The notes beneath the pieces were generated by a model that saw nothing but the letters and a program-made list of their open reading frames with translations, searched no databases and was not told the DNA's origin. 55,681 nt of DNA from Microbacterium terregens (GTDB lineage Bacteria > Pseudomonadota > Alphaproteobacteria > Sphingomonadales > Sphingomonadaceae): the NCBI RefSeq assembly GCF_027922045.1, contig NZ_BSEX01000006.1, positions 866,709-922,389 on the forward strand, in the 5' to 3' direction. Both the position numbers and the translations under genes were made by a program. Shown here in pieces: positions 15,172-24,322 of this stretch; within the stretch, counting starts at the first letter, position 1, and the number at the start of each line of letters is the position of its first letter.

Positions 15172-16263
15172 ATGAACGCTCCCGCTCCCAAGCCCTGGGT
15201 CCTCGACATCGCGCCCTACATCCCGGGCCGCGCGACCAACGACGGCGGCCGGCCGGTCGTGAAGCTCTCGGCCAACGAGAACCCGCTCGGCACCTCGCCC
15301 GAGGCGAAGGCGGCGTTCGCGGCAGCCAACGCAAGCCTGGAACGCTATCCCGACCCGAGCGCCACCGCATTGCGCGAAGCACTCGCCGCCGCCCACGGCC
15401 TGGACCCTGCACGCATCATCTACGGCACCGGCTCGGACGAGCTGCTGCACCTGGCCGCCGGCGCCTATGCCGGCCCGGGCGACGAGGCGATCTATGTTCG
15501 CTACGGCTTTGCGGTCTACGACATCGCGATCCGCCGCGTGGGGGCCACCCCGGTGGTGGCGCTCGACCGCGACTATGCCACCGACGTCGACGCGATCCTG
15601 GCCGCGGTGACCGATCGCACCACGCTGGTCTATGTCGCCAACCCCAACAACCCGACCGGCACCTTCGCGCCCGCCGCCGAGATCGCGCGCCTGCACGCAG
15701 GACTCCCGTCGCATGTGCTTCTGGTGCTCGACCAGGCCTATGCCGAATATCTGGAGCCGGAGGACGACGATCTCGGCCTCCAGCTGGTCGAGGCGCATGA
15801 CAACGTGTTCGTCACCCGCACCTTCTCCAAGATCCACGGCCTTGCCGCCGAGCGGATCGGCTGGGGCTATGGCTCGGCCGCGGCGATCGACGCGATGCAC
15901 CGCATCCGCGCCCCCTTCAACGTCACCACCGCAGGCCAGATGGCGGCGATCGCCGCCGTCGGCGATACCGGCTTCGTCGAGCGCAGCCGCGCCCACAACC
16001 GCCAGTGGCGCGAGTGGCTGGCGGGCGAGGTCGCAGCCCTCGGCAACGCCGGCCTGCGCGCGGTGCCGTCCGAAACCAACTTCCTCCTCGTCCTGTTCGA
16101 GGGGCCGGTTTCGGCGGAAACCGCCTACAAGGGGCTGATGGACGCCGGCTACATCACCCGCTGGCTGCCGGGCCAGGGCCTCGCGAACGGCCTGCGCATC
16201 ACCATCGGCACCGAAGAGCAGATGCGCGGCCTAGCCGAGGCGCTGCGGGGGATCGTCGGCTGA
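15172..16263 (+). CDS. hisC: Histidinol-phosphate aminotransferase
   Basis: 363-aa PLP-dependent class I/II aminotransferase. It has the N-terminal [14 protein letters not shown] block, [34 protein letters not shown], and the PLP lysine K220 in [18 protein letters not shown]. These identify HisC; in Zymomonas mobilis the corresponding enzyme also transaminates tyrosine and phenylalanine precursors, and the tyrC neighbour hints at the same double use here. The stop overlaps the tyrC start by one base (TGATG). The frame is open upstream, but the ATG at 15,172 gives the normal N-terminus. Confidence 0.94.
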   Translation: MNAPAPKPWVLDIAPYIPGRATNDGGRPVVKLSANENPLGTSPEAKAAFAAANASLERYPDPSATALREALAAAHGLDPARIIYGTGSDELLHLAAGAYAGPGDEAIYVRYGFAVYDIAIRRVGATPVVALDRDYATDVDAILAAVTDRTTLVYVANPNNPTGTFAPAAEIARLHAGLPSHVLLVLDQAYAEYLEPEDDDLGLQLVEAHDNVFVTRTFSKIHGLAAERIGWGYGSAAAIDAMHRIRAPFNVTTAGQMAAIAAVGDTGFVERSRAHNRQWREWLAGEVAALGNAGLRAVPSETNFLLVLFEGPVSAETAYKGLMDAGYITRWLPGQGLANGLRITIGTEEQMRGLAEALRGIVG

Positions 16264-17171
16264 TGCTGCCGTTCGCCCGCGTCGCCGTGATCGGCCTGGG
16301 GCTGATCGGCTCGTCGGTCGCGCGCGCGGTGCGCGAGGCGATGCCGGGCGTCCGCCTCACCGGCCACGACGCCGACCCCCAGGTGCGCGAGACCGCCCGT
16401 GCGCTGAACCTCGTCGACGACGTCGCCGACCATCCCGGCGCCGCCGTGCTCGATGCCGAGCTGGTCGTGCTGTGCGTGCCGGTCGGCGCGATCGGCGCCG
16501 TCGCGGCAGAGCTCGCGCCCGACCTGCCCGAAGGCGTGATCGTCACCGACGTCGGATCGAGCAAGGCGAGCGTCGCCCAGGCGCTGGCGGAGGCGCTTCC
16601 CGGCGTCGCCGTCGTCCCCGCCCACCCGGTCGCCGGCACCGAACGCTCGGGGCCGGACGCGGGGTTTGCGACGCTGTTCCGCAACCGCTGGTGCATCCTG
16701 ACGCCGGCCGAGGACGCCGACCCCGTCGCCGTCGAGCGCGTCGCCGAATTCTGGCGCCGGCTGGGCGCCGACATCGAGCAGATGGCGCCCGAGCACCACG
16801 ACCGCGTGCTCGCGGTCACCAGCCACCTGCCGCACCTGATCGCCTACACCATCGTCGGCACCGCCTCGGACCTGGAGGAAGTGACCCAGAGCGAGGTGAT
16901 CAAATATTCGGCAGGCGGCTTCCGCGACTTCACCCGCATCGCCGCGTCCGATCCGACGATGTGGCGCGACGTGTTCCTCAACAACCGCGAGGCGGTGCTC
17001 GACATGCTCCAGCGCTTCTCGGAGGATCTGTCGGCGCTGCAGCGCGCGATCCGCTGGGGCCAGGGCGACGAGCTGTTCGACCGCTTCACCCGCACCCGCG
17101 CGATCCGCCGCTCGATCGTCGAGCAAGGCCAGGACGACGCCCGCGCCGACTTCGGCCGCAGCCACGAATAG
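16263..17171 (+). CDS. tyrC: Cyclohexadienyl/prephenate dehydrogenase (TyrA family)
   Basis: 302-aa NAD(P)-dependent dehydrogenase of tyrosine synthesis. The dinucleotide motif GLGLIGSS starts at G11. Downstream are VGSSK, the substrate-binding HPVAGTERSGP, HHDRVLAVTSHLPHLIAY, and GGFRDFTRIAASDPTMW, all TyrA hallmarks. There is no fused chorismate mutase or ACT domain, so it is the compact cyclohexadienyl dehydrogenase type (TyrC) described from Zymomonas mobilis, where it also sits next to a hisC-type gene. It accepts prephenate and/or arogenate; which is preferred cannot be read from the sequence. It overlaps hisC by one base. Confidence 0.92.
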   Translation: MLPFARVAVIGLGLIGSSVARAVREAMPGVRLTGHDADPQVRETARALNLVDDVADHPGAAVLDAELVVLCVPVGAIGAVAAELAPDLPEGVIVTDVGSSKASVAQALAEALPGVAVVPAHPVAGTERSGPDAGFATLFRNRWCILTPAEDADPVAVERVAEFWRRLGADIEQMAPEHHDRVLAVTSHLPHLIAYTIVGTASDLEEVTQSEVIKYSAGGFRDFTRIAASDPTMWRDVFLNNREAVLDMLQRFSEDLSALQRAIRWGQGDELFDRFTRTRAIRRSIVEQGQDDARADFGRSHE

Positions 17172-17189
17172 GGGGGCTCACCCACCACC

Positions 17190-17434
17190 GTACCCCGGCG
17201 AAGGCCGGGGCCCAGTTGGGCAGCAGGCCGTGATGGAGCATATCCTCGCCGTGCTCCTGCGAAGGCAGGAGCCCAGGGTTCCGCGCATGATCGCCGTTGC
17301 TCTGCTTGGCCCTGGATCCCCGCCTGCGCGGGGATACGGTGAAGGGGCGAACGGGCCTGCTTCTTGAGTCAGCACGGCGGGTGTGCCGCGGCCCACCACC
17401 GCCTTCCCAACTGGACCCCGGCCTCCGCCGGGGC
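17190..17434. repeat. Cluster of family A and B palindromes between tyrC and purA
   Basis: Four palindromic units fill the spacer between convergent genes: family A at 17,190-17,220 (GTACCCCGGCGAAGGCCGGG then GCCCAGTTGGG), family B at 17,251-17,279 (CTCCTGCGAAGGCAGGAG), family B in reverse at 17,308-17,338 (ATCCCCGCCTGCGCGGGGAT), and family A in reverse at 17,406-17,434. The order A-B-(B)-(A) makes the whole block a larger nested inverted repeat of about 245 bases. Confidence 0.8.
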
Positions 17435-17445
17435 GCAAGTACGCC

Positions 17446-18735
17446 TCAGTCCGCGAACGGATCCCGCACCAGGATCGTGTCCTCGCGCTCGGGGCTGGTC
17501 GACACCAGCGCCACCGGGCACTGGATCAGCTCCTCGACGCGGCGGATGTACTTGATCGCCTGCGCCGGAAGCTCGGCCCAGCTGCGCGCACCCGCCGTCG
17601 ACTCCTGCCAGCCCGGCATCGTCTCGTAGATCGGCTCCACCTTCGCCTGGTCGGCGGCGTGGGCGGGATAATAGTCGAGCGTCTCGTTGCCGAGCTTGTA
17701 GCCCGTGCAGATCGAGATCTCCTCGAACCCGTCGAGCACGTCGAGCTTGGTCAGCGCGATGCCGGTCACGCCGGACACCGCGACCGACTGGCGCACCAGC
17801 ACCGCGTCGAACCAGCCACAGCGGCGCTTGCGGCCCGTGACCGTGCCGAACTCATGCCCGCGCTCGCCCAGCCGCTGGCCGGTCTCGTCCTCCAGCTCGG
17901 TCGGGAACGGGCCCGAACCGACGCGGGTGGTATAGGCCTTGGCGATCCCCAGCACGAAGCCGACCGCGCCCGGACCCAGGCCCGAACCGCCCGCCGCCGT
18001 GCCGGCGATGGTGTTGGACGAGGTGACGAACGGATAGGTGCCGTGATCGATGTCGAGCAGCACGCCCTGCGCGCCTTCGAACAGGATGCGACGGCCGCGG
18101 GTGCGCGCCTCGTTGAGGTCGCGCCACACCGGCCGTGCGAACGGCAGCACGAAGCCCGCGATCTCGCGCAGCTGCTCGAGCAGCGCGGCGCGGTCGATCG
18201 GCGGCTCGCCGAAGCCCGCGCGCAGCGCGTCGTGGTGGGCGGACAGGCGATCGAGCTGCGGATCGAGCGAATCGAGATGCGCCAGGTCGCACACGCGCAG
18301 CGCACGGCGGCCGACCTTGTCCTCGTACGCCGGACCGATGCCGCGGCGGGTGGTGCCGATCTTGCCGGCGCCGCTCGCATCCTCGCGCAGCCCGTCGAGG
18401 TCGCGGTGGAACGGCAGGATCAGCGTGCAATTGTCGGCGATGCGCAGCGTGTCGGGGGTAACCTCCACGCCCTGCTCGCGCAGCCGCGCCACTTCGTCGC
18501 GAAGCGCCCAGGGGTCCAGCACCACGCCGTTGCCGATGACGGACGGCGTGCCGCGCACGATGCCCGACGGCAGCAGCGACAGCTTGTAGGTCTTGCCGTC
18601 GACCACCAGCGTATGGCCGGCGTTGTGCCCGCCCTGGAAGCGCACCACCACATCGGCACGCTCCGCCAGCCAATCGACGATCTTGCCCTTGCCCTCGTCG
18701 CCCCATTGAGCGCCGATTACCGCCACGTTCGCCAC
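17446..18735 (-). CDS. purA: Adenylosuccinate synthetase
   Basis: 429-aa GTP-dependent enzyme that joins IMP and aspartate on the way to AMP. The N-terminus has the GDEGKGK phosphate loop at residues 12-18, then the GGHNAGHT segment. Later come [57 protein letters not shown] and [13 protein letters not shown], all PurA landmarks. The start is GTG at 18,735 with AAGGAAC six bases upstream. It is complete and of normal length, and monocistronic between the repeat cluster and sciP. Confidence 0.97.
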   Translation of the reverse strand: MANVAVIGAQWGDEGKGKIVDWLAERADVVVRFQGGHNAGHTLVVDGKTYKLSLLPSGIVRGTPSVIGNGVVLDPWALRDEVARLREQGVEVTPDTLRIADNCTLILPFHRDLDGLREDASGAGKIGTTRRGIGPAYEDKVGRRALRVCDLAHLDSLDPQLDRLSAHHDALRAGFGEPPIDRAALLEQLREIAGFVLPFARPVWRDLNEARTRGRRILFEGAQGVLLDIDHGTYPFVTSSNTIAGTAAGGSGLGPGAVGFVLGIAKAYTTRVGSGPFPTELEDETGQRLGERGHEFGTVTGRKRRCGWFDAVLVRQSVAVSGVTGIALTKLDVLDGFEEISICTGYKLGNETLDYYPAHAADQAKVEPIYETMPGWQESTAGARSWAELPAQAIKYIRRVEELIQCPVALVSTSPEREDTILVRDPFAD

Positions 18736-18845
18736 GCCAGTTCCTTTATATGCGTGAAAAGCGGGGCCGCCCTAAAGCGCGGGGGCGTCCGCGTCCACCC
18801 GTAGAGGACACGCGCGGCGCAGCGGGCAGCCGGGACGCAGCCCGA

Positions 18846-19145
18846 TCAGTATTTCTGCTGGCGCTCGTAGAGCGAGCGGTAATGCTGGATACGAGTCACG
18901 CGCAGCCCCGGCATGCCGGACCGGTCGATCGCGCGCTGCCAGCTGGCGAACTCCTCGGGCGAAAGCCTGTAGCGGCTGCAGACCTCGTCGATGGTCAGCA
19001 GCCCGCCGTTCACCGCCGCGACCACCTCCGCCTTGCGCCGGACGACCCACCGCGTCGTATCGGGCGGCGGCAGCGAGTCGAGCGTCAGCGGCTCGCCGAG
19101 CGGCCCGATCACCTTTGCGGGACGGATCTTCTGGTTCTCGATCAT
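18846..19145 (-). CDS. sciP: SciP-like CtrA inhibitor (DUF1153)
   Basis: 99-aa helix-turn-helix protein of the DUF1153 family, restricted to alphaproteobacteria. Its Caulobacter member SciP binds DNA and the master regulator CtrA and blocks CtrA-driven transcription during the cell cycle. Landmarks here are VIGPLGEPLTLDSLPPPDTTRWV, the RRKAEVVAAVNGGLLT helix, VCSRYRLSPEEFASWQRA (recognition helix region) and GLRVTRIQHYR. The length matches Caulobacter SciP (about 93 aa). I found no clear CtrA box (TTAA-N7-TTAA) in the 90 bases upstream. Whether it inhibits CtrA in this organism is inferred from the family. Confidence 0.85.
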   Translation of the reverse strand: MIENQKIRPAKVIGPLGEPLTLDSLPPPDTTRWVVRRKAEVVAAVNGGLLTIDEVCSRYRLSPEEFASWQRAIDRSGMPGLRVTRIQHYRSLYERQQKY

Positions 19146-19231
19146 CTTCTACCTCTAGGGGCGCCGGCCTGCCCCAACACGACCGACTCCCGGTTCTGAT
19201 CCCTGTTATGCCTGGCGGGTAAAGATTCCCT

Positions 19232-19477
19232 TCATCCCGCCCCTTCCCCTGCCGCCACCCGCGGCGGCCGCAGCGCTTCCGCCACCGCCGGATGGAAGGC
19301 CCCGTGGCGCGGCGACAGCAAGCCTTCGCTTGCCCGTGCCATGGCGACCTTTGCCTGCACCCGGGCGGTGGCGCTTGCCGCCTGGCGCGCGCTTGCCCCC
19401 GCAAGCAGCACGGCCAGATCGACGGGCAGGGCGGTGACCGCAATGCCGCGCTCCAATCGGGCGAAACTCAGGTCCAA
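19232..19477 (-). CDS. Hypothetical small protein, TTG start
   Basis: An 81-aa reading frame opposite mnmA. The TTG at 19,477 has a good ribosome site, AAGGAG, five bases upstream; a TTG at 19,492 is also in frame. The protein starts LDLSFARLERGIAVTALPVDLAVLLAG and has an Ala-rich helical middle (ARQAASATARVQAKVAMARAS). No family is recognised. Codon choice looks similar to neighbours, but in DNA this GC-rich long chance frames are common. It would be divergent from mnmA by about 110 bases. Confidence 0.35.
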   Translation of the reverse strand: MDLSFARLERGIAVTALPVDLAVLLAGASARQAASATARVQAKVAMARASEGLLSPRHGAFHPAVAEALRPPRVAAGEGAG

Positions 19478-19589
19478 CGAGGCTCCTTCCAACCGTTCGG
19501 TAGCCGTCCGGTCTAGGGAAAGATGCTAAACAGCCCGTAAAAGCGGCTCCCTTCCGTCCTGCTTTTTGCATCCGCTCGTCGCGCCTCCT

Positions 19590-20711
19590 ATGTGGCCGCC
19601 CATGATCGAAGGCGATTTCCAGCTCGAGTCCCCGGTGCGCGCACGCCGCATCGTCGTCGCCATGTCCGGCGGCGTCGACAGCTCGGTGGTGGCCGCACTG
19701 GCCGCGCGCACGGGCGCGGAGACGATCGGCGTCACGCTCCAGCTCTACGACCATGGCGCCGCCGTCGGCCGGGCGGGCAGTTGCTGCGCCGGCCGCGACA
19801 TCCGCGACGCACGCGCGGTGTGCGACAGCCTGGGCATCGCCCACTATGTCTTCGATCACGAGACCAGCTTCCGCGAGAACGTGATCGACGACTTCGCCGA
19901 CGAATATCTCGCCGGCCGCACGCCGATCCCGTGCGTGAAGTGCAACATGGGCCCGAAGTTCACCGACCTGCTGGCGCTCGCCCGCGATCTGGGCGCCGAT
20001 TGCCTGGCGACCGGCCACTATGTCCGCCGCGTGCTGGGGAGCGAGGGTGCCGAGCTCCACCGCGCCGTCGATCCAGCGCGCGACCAGAGCTACTTCCTGT
20101 TCGCCACCACCCGCGCGCAGCTCGATTTCATTCGTTTCCCGCTGGGCGGCATGCCCAAGGCGCGGGTGCGGGAGATCGCCGCGGAGATGGGCCTGGGCGT
20201 CGCGGCCAAGCCCGACAGCCAGGACATCTGCTTCGTGCCCGACGGCGACTATGCCGGGCTGGTCCGCAAGCTGCGCCCGGGCGCCGACGCCGGCGGCGAG
20301 ATCGTCGACCTGGAAGGCCGCGTCCTCGGCCGCCACACGGGCCTCGTCGGCTTCACCGTCGGCCAGCGCCGCGGCATCGAGATCGGCGGCCAACCCGAGC
20401 CGCTCTATGTCGTCCGGCTGGAGCCGGAGAACCGGCGTTTGGTGGTCGGTCCGCGCATCGCGTTGGCGGTGGGCGCTGCGCGCCTCGCCGACATCAACTG
20501 GCTGGGCGGCGACCGCGGCCAGCCGCTCACCGCCAAGGTCCGCTCGATGGCCAAGCCCGTGCCCGCGCGGCTAGAGGGCGACCGGCTGGTGTTCGAGGCT
20601 CCGGAATATGGCGTGGCACCCGGCCAGGCGGCGGTGCTCTACGCCGGCGACCGCGTGCTCGGCGGCGGCTGGATCGCGGCAACCGAGTCGGCGATGGCGC
20701 TGGCGGCCTGA
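19590..20711 (+). CDS. mnmA: tRNA 2-thiouridylase MnmA
   Basis: 373-aa enzyme that thiolates U34 of tRNAs for Lys, Glu and Gln using activated sulfur. The PP-loop ATP site MSGGVDSS lies near residue 28. Catalytic cysteines are C118 in the PCVKCN motif (C115 is the other cysteine there) and C214 in [23 protein letters not shown] and the C-terminal beta-barrel complete the family layout. The start is uncertain: ATG at 19,590 and 19,602 and a TTG at 19,566 are in frame, and none has a strong ribosome site. It is a single gene; a family C palindrome follows its stop. Confidence 0.94.
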   Translation: MWPPMIEGDFQLESPVRARRIVVAMSGGVDSSVVAALAARTGAETIGVTLQLYDHGAAVGRAGSCCAGRDIRDARAVCDSLGIAHYVFDHETSFRENVIDDFADEYLAGRTPIPCVKCNMGPKFTDLLALARDLGADCLATGHYVRRVLGSEGAELHRAVDPARDQSYFLFATTRAQLDFIRFPLGGMPKARVREIAAEMGLGVAAKPDSQDICFVPDGDYAGLVRKLRPGADAGGEIVDLEGRVLGRHTGLVGFTVGQRRGIEIGGQPEPLYVVRLEPENRRLVVGPRIALAVGAARLADINWLGGDRGQPLTAKVRSMAKPVPARLEGDRLVFEAPEYGVAPGQAAVLYAGDRVLGGGWIAATESAMALAA

Positions 20712-20740
20712 CGGAGTCTTAGCGCTCTCCCCACCAACAC

Positions 20741-20873
20741 CGTTTATCCCGGGTAGCCATCGAGTAGCGGCGCAGCCGCGTATCGAGAGACAGGTTGGCG
20801 CTCGGAACCGTACCTCGATACGAGCCCTCGATACGTTGCTGGCGCAGCTACTCGGTCTACTCGGCACGAACGG
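20741..20873. repeat. Family C intergenic inverted repeat, copy 3
   Basis: About 130 bases between the convergent mnmA and PhzF genes. The left edge is CCGTTTATCCCGGGTAG and the right edge CTACTCGGCACGAACGG; inside are GTATCGAGAGA, ACCTCGATACGAG and CCCTCGATACG. The TGCTGGCGCAGCTACTC block near the right end is shared almost exactly with copy 1 at 6,578-6,595. Confidence 0.75.
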
Positions 20874-20909
20874 GGAAGGAAGGGCACAATACCCTCAGCC
20901 CGCCCACCC

Positions 20910-21704
20910 TCACGGCAGCAGGAAGCTTCCCTCGATCACCGTGACGCAGCGCCCGCCCAGGACCGCGCGCTCCCCATCCAGCCGCACGTTCAGCCGCCCG
21001 CCGCGCGCGCTCGCCTGATAGGCGGTGAAGCGGTCGCGCCCCAGCCGCTGCGTCCAATACTGCGCCATCACCGCATGGGCGGAGCCCGTCACCGGGTCCT
21101 CGGCGATCCCGCAGCCCGGCGCGAACACCCGGCTGATCACGTCGGTGTCGCGGCCCGGTGCCGTGACGATCACGATCGCCTCGCCTTCCACCATCAACCC
21201 GGCGGGATCGGGCTGGAGCTGCTCGACCGTCTCGGCATGCGCCACCACCGCCAGCGCATAGCCGTTGGCGTGCCACAGCGTCTCCTCGACCGCACAGCCC
21301 AGTGCCGCGACGATCTCCGGCAGCGGCTTCGGCTCGGGCGTCCAGGCGGGCAGCACCATCGCATAGCCGTCCCCGTCGCGCGCCACCTCCAGCACCCCGG
21401 CACGGCGCGTGCGGAACCGCACCCGCTCCAGTGCGGGATCGGCCGACAGCAGCGTGTGGCCGCTCGCCAGCGTCGCATGGCCGCACAGCATCACCTCCTC
21501 CGTGGGGGTGAACCAGCGCAGCTCGCGGTCGGCCTCGCCGCTCGCGTCGGGCACCAGGAAGGCGGTCTCCGACAGGTTGTTCTCGGCCGCGACCTGCTGG
21601 AGCACCGCGTCCTCGGGCCAGGCGTCGAGCTGGAGCACCGCCGCCGGATTGCCGCCGAAGGCCGCATCGGCGAACGCGTCGACCTGCGTGAAGGGTACCC
21701 GCAT
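20910..21704 (-). CDS. PhzF family isomerase/epimerase
   Basis: 264-aa protein of the PhzF (phenazine biosynthesis-like) fold. N-terminal VDAFADAAFGGNPAAVLQL, the NNLSETAFLV block with the catalytic Glu, LCGHATLASGH and late EDPVTGSAHAVMAQYW are all diagnostic. Members include isomerases and epimerases acting on small acids; nothing nearby points to phenazine production, so the substrate is unknown. The start is decided by GGGAGG, which sits six bases before the ATG at 21,704 but directly abuts the in-frame ATG at 21,710. Only two bases separate it from the upstream cation-efflux stop, so it is third in a pdxH-efflux-phzF operon. Confidence 0.9.
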   Translation of the reverse strand: MRVPFTQVDAFADAAFGGNPAAVLQLDAWPEDAVLQQVAAENNLSETAFLVPDASGEADRELRWFTPTEEVMLCGHATLASGHTLLSADPALERVRFRTRRAGVLEVARDGDGYAMVLPAWTPEPKPLPEIVAALGCAVEETLWHANGYALAVVAHAETVEQLQPDPAGLMVEGEAIVIVTAPGRDTDVISRVFAPGCGIAEDPVTGSAHAVMAQYWTQRLGRDRFTAYQASARGGRLNVRLDGERAVLGGRCVTVIEGSFLLP

Positions 21705-21706
21705 GC

Positions 21707-22660
21707 TCATCCTCCCACCCGCTTGCCGAACCAGTGCGGTGTCACGTCCGCTTCCACCAGCGGATTGTCGGTGTCGACGTGGCCCTCGGGATCGAGGTGG
21801 ATCAGCACCTCCACCCGCGGATAGGCGCGGCGCAGGTTCTTCTCCACCGCCTCGACGATGTCGTGCGCCTCGGCGACGCTGAGCGTGCGGTCCACCTCCA
21901 TGTGGAACTGCGCGAAGTCGTGGCTGCCGGAGCGGCGCGTGCGGAAGTCATGGATGCCGCGCAGCCCCTCCTGGCGCGCTGCCACGTCCAGGAACGCCCG
22001 CCGCTCGGCCTCGGGCCATTCCTTGTCCATCAGCTGGTCGATCGCCTGGCTCGACGCGCGGAACGCACCCCAGGCGAGCCACAGCGCGATGGCGATGCCG
22101 AACACCGGGTCGGCGCCGGACCAGCCGACATAGTGGTCGAGCGCGATCGCCACGATCACCGCCAGGTTGAGCAGCAGGTCCGACTGATAGTGGACGCTGT
22201 CCGCGCGCACCGCGACCGATCCGGTCTTGCGGATGATGGAACGTTGATAGGCGAGCAGCGCAAAGGTGCCGACGATCGCCACCATCGACACGCCGATGCC
22301 GAACTCGGGGTCGGCGGTCTCGCCCGGCTCGGCAAAGGCGGCGATCGCGCGCCAGGCGATGCCAACGGCGGAAGCCGCGATCAGCGCCACCTGGAACAGC
22401 GCCGCCAGCGCCTCCGCCTTGCCATGGCCAAAGCGGTGGTCGTGGTCCGCCGGCGTCGCCGCCAGCCGCACGCCGTACAGCGTCACGAGGCTGGCGAGCA
22501 GGTCGAGCGCGGTGTCGGCAAGGCTGCCGAGCATCGCCACCGAGCCCGTGGTCCACGCCGCCACGCCCTTGAGCGACAGCAGCGACACCGCCATCGCGAC
22601 CGACGCGATGGCGGCGCGCACCGCATAGGGGATGATCCGCCCGCGCTCGGCCTCGGTCAT
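21707..22660 (-). CDS. Cation diffusion facilitator (FieF-like) metal efflux transporter
   Basis: 317-aa CDF-family antiporter that exports divalent metals (Fe, Zn or Cd) in exchange for protons. Six membrane segments are visible in residues 10-210. The TM2 metal site LGSLADTALDLLAS has its paired Asp, followed by DHDHRFGHGKAEALA, and TM5 has RADSVHYQSDLLLN. The cytoplasmic C-terminal domain carries SGSHDFAQFHMEVD and AHDIVEAVEKNL. It matches the FieF branch best. The start overlaps the pdxH stop by four bases (ATGA at 22,657-22,660), so it is coupled to pdxH. Confidence 0.92.
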   Translation of the reverse strand: MTEAERGRIIPYAVRAAIASVAMAVSLLSLKGVAAWTTGSVAMLGSLADTALDLLASLVTLYGVRLAATPADHDHRFGHGKAEALAALFQVALIAASAVGIAWRAIAAFAEPGETADPEFGIGVSMVAIVGTFALLAYQRSIIRKTGSVAVRADSVHYQSDLLLNLAVIVAIALDHYVGWSGADPVFGIAIALWLAWGAFRASSQAIDQLMDKEWPEAERRAFLDVAARQEGLRGIHDFRTRRSGSHDFAQFHMEVDRTLSVAEAHDIVEAVEKNLRRAYPRVEVLIHLDPEGHVDTDNPLVEADVTPHWFGKRVGG

Positions 22661-23238
22661 GGGAACAGCAGCCCCTCGGTCCAGCCGTCCGCCGTGCGGG
22701 TGAACAGCCGCCGCTCGTGCAGGCGATAGGCGCGGTCCTGCCAGAACTCGATCGTGTCGGGCACGACGCGATAGCCACCCCAGTGCGGCGGGCGCGGCAC
22801 GTCGCCGCGCGCAAAGCGCGCCTGCACCTCGGCGAACCGCTCCTCGAACCGCTCGCGCGCCGCCAGCGGCCGCGACTGGAGCGACGCCCAGGCGCCGAGC
22901 TGCGAGTCGCGCGGCCGCGACGCGAAATACACGTCCGACTCGGCATCGCTCGCCTGCACCACGGCGCCTTCGATTCGTACCTGCCGGCGCAGCCCCTTCC
23001 AGTGGAACAGCAGCGCCGCCTGGGGATTGGCGGCGAGGTCGCTGCCCTTCCGGCTCTCGCGATTGGTGTAGAAGACGAAGCCCAGCTCCGGGCCATGGCC
23101 CTTCAGCAGCACCTCGCGCACCGACGGGCGCCCGCCCGCGTCCGCCGTGGCCAGCGCCATGGCATTGGGGTCGTTGGGCTCGCTCGCCGCGGCTTCGTCC
23201 AGCCAGGTGTCGAACAGCGCGAAAGGGTCGGTCGTCAT
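22657..23238 (-). CDS. pdxH: Pyridoxamine 5'-phosphate oxidase
   Basis: 193-aa FMN-dependent oxidase that turns pyridoxine or pyridoxamine phosphate into PLP. The N-terminus starts MTTDPFALFDTWLDEA, then AMALATADAGGRPSVREVLLKG, FYTNRESRKGSDLAANP and LFHWKGLRRQVRIEG (FMN site), SRPRDSQLGAWAS and PRPPHWGGYRVVPDTIEFWQ (substrate site). The C-terminus, usually RLAP, ends GWTEGLLFP here. Longer in-frame starts exist to 23,370, but the ATG at 23,238 gives the family N-terminus. It heads the operon with the CDF transporter and PhzF protein and is divergent from ku. Confidence 0.94.
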   Translation of the reverse strand: MTTDPFALFDTWLDEAAASEPNDPNAMALATADAGGRPSVREVLLKGHGPELGFVFYTNRESRKGSDLAANPQAALLFHWKGLRRQVRIEGAVVQASDAESDVYFASRPRDSQLGAWASLQSRPLAARERFEERFAEVQARFARGDVPRPPHWGGYRVVPDTIEFWQDRAYRLHERRLFTRTADGWTEGLLFP

Positions 23239-23360
23239 GCGCGGCCCTATACGCCGCTTCGGCCCGTTTCGCACCCCTGGCCCTCGTGCCGATTCCGAGC
23301 GGAGCCGGGAACGACTCTTTCTCCTGGGAATTGAATCGGTTGCGCAACAAGGAAACGGCG

Positions 23361-24299
23361 ATGGCGGCAAGGGCGTATTGGCAGGGGCAGATACGGCTCG
23401 CGCTGGTGTCGATCCCCGTGGAAATCTATCCGGCGACCAAGTCGGGCGCGGCGGTCTCCTTCCGCCAGATCCACGAGCCGACCGGAAAGCCGATCAAGTA
23501 TGAAAAGAGCGTGGCCGGCGTCGGCCCGGTCGATCCCGACGAGATCGTCAAGGGCTATGAGGTCGAGAAGGGCAACTACATCCTGCTCGAACAGGATGAG
23601 ATCGACGCCGTGAAGCTCGAGTCCAAGAAGACGCTTGAGCTCACCCAGTTCGTCGATGCCGACGAGATCGACGTGCTCTACTATGAAAAGCCCTATTTCG
23701 TGGTGCCGGCCGATGACCTCGCCGAAGAGGCGTTCATCGTCCTGCGCGAGGCGCTTCGCCGCAGCAGGAAGGTGGGCCTCGGCCAGCTCGCGCTGCGCGG
23801 CCGCGAATATGTGGTGAGCCTGAAGCCCTGCGGGCGCGGCATGATCCTGGAGACGCTGCGCTATGCCGACGAGGTGCACCGCGCGCAGGGCTATTTCCGC
23901 GACATCCCCGACGAGAAGCCCGACGAGGACCTGCTCGACCTCGCCGAGACGCTGATCGCCAAGAAAACCGCCAAGTTCGATCCGCAGGAATTCCACGACC
24001 GCTATGTCGATGCGCTGAAAGACCTGATCGAGCGAAAGAAGAAGTCCAAGGGCAAGATCGTCGACACCACCGACGACGAGGACGCGCGTCCCACCGGCTC
24101 CAACGTCGTCGACCTGATGGCCGCGCTCAAGAAGTCGCTGGAGAAGCCAGGCGACACCAGCGGCAAGCCCGCACCCAAGAAGCGCACGACGAGCAAGGCG
24201 GCGAACGACGCGGCCGAAGACAAGCCCGCGCGCAAGCCGGCCGCGAAGAAGCCGGCCGCCAAGCCCGCCGCCAAGGCCCCGGCCCGCAAACGTGCTTGA
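23361..24299 (+). CDS. ku: Non-homologous end-joining protein Ku
   Basis: 312-aa bacterial Ku, which forms a homodimeric ring on broken DNA ends and recruits LigD. It starts MAARAYWQGQIRLALVSIPVEIYPAT and runs through the Ku core, with IHEPTGKPIKYEKSV, GYEVEKGNYILLEQDEID and YYEKPYFVVP. The last 50 residues are a Lys/Ala/Pro tail (repeats of AKKPAAKPAAK type) resembling histone H1 tails, seen in many alphaproteobacterial Ku proteins and thought to add DNA binding. AAGGAAA stands before the ATG at 23,361; an in-frame upstream start at 23,286 is unlikely. ligD follows after about 150 bases containing repeats. Confidence 0.95.
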   Translation: MAARAYWQGQIRLALVSIPVEIYPATKSGAAVSFRQIHEPTGKPIKYEKSVAGVGPVDPDEIVKGYEVEKGNYILLEQDEIDAVKLESKKTLELTQFVDADEIDVLYYEKPYFVVPADDLAEEAFIVLREALRRSRKVGLGQLALRGREYVVSLKPCGRGMILETLRYADEVHRAQGYFRDIPDEKPDEDLLDLAETLIAKKTAKFDPQEFHDRYVDALKDLIERKKKSKGKIVDTTDDEDARPTGSNVVDLMAALKKSLEKPGDTSGKPAPKKRTTSKAANDAAEDKPARKPAAKKPAAKPAAKAPARKRA

Positions 24300-24322
24300 C
24301 GCTCGCCCCGCGCCCCACACCC

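Noticed and set aside
9274..17434. CRISPR-like reading of the recurring palindromes
   Set aside because: The units are scattered singly or in facing pairs, in both orientations, without regular spacers or cas genes.
17383..18804. Plus-strand open frame of about 470 codons across purA
   Set aside because: It is the antisense shadow of purA, whose motifs are complete; the antisense product is low-complexity Arg/His/Gln-rich.
19146..19235. CtrA binding site before sciP
   Set aside because: No TTAA-N7-TTAA or TTAACCAT match was found in the upstream bases.
20910..21704. Phenazine biosynthesis role for the PhzF protein
   Set aside because: No other phz gene is in the window, and PhzF-fold proteins are widespread with other substrates.
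23308..23335. EcfG promoter before ku (GGGAACGACTC...)
   Set aside because: The -35 GGAAC is there, but nothing like CGTT occurs 16 or 17 bases downstream.
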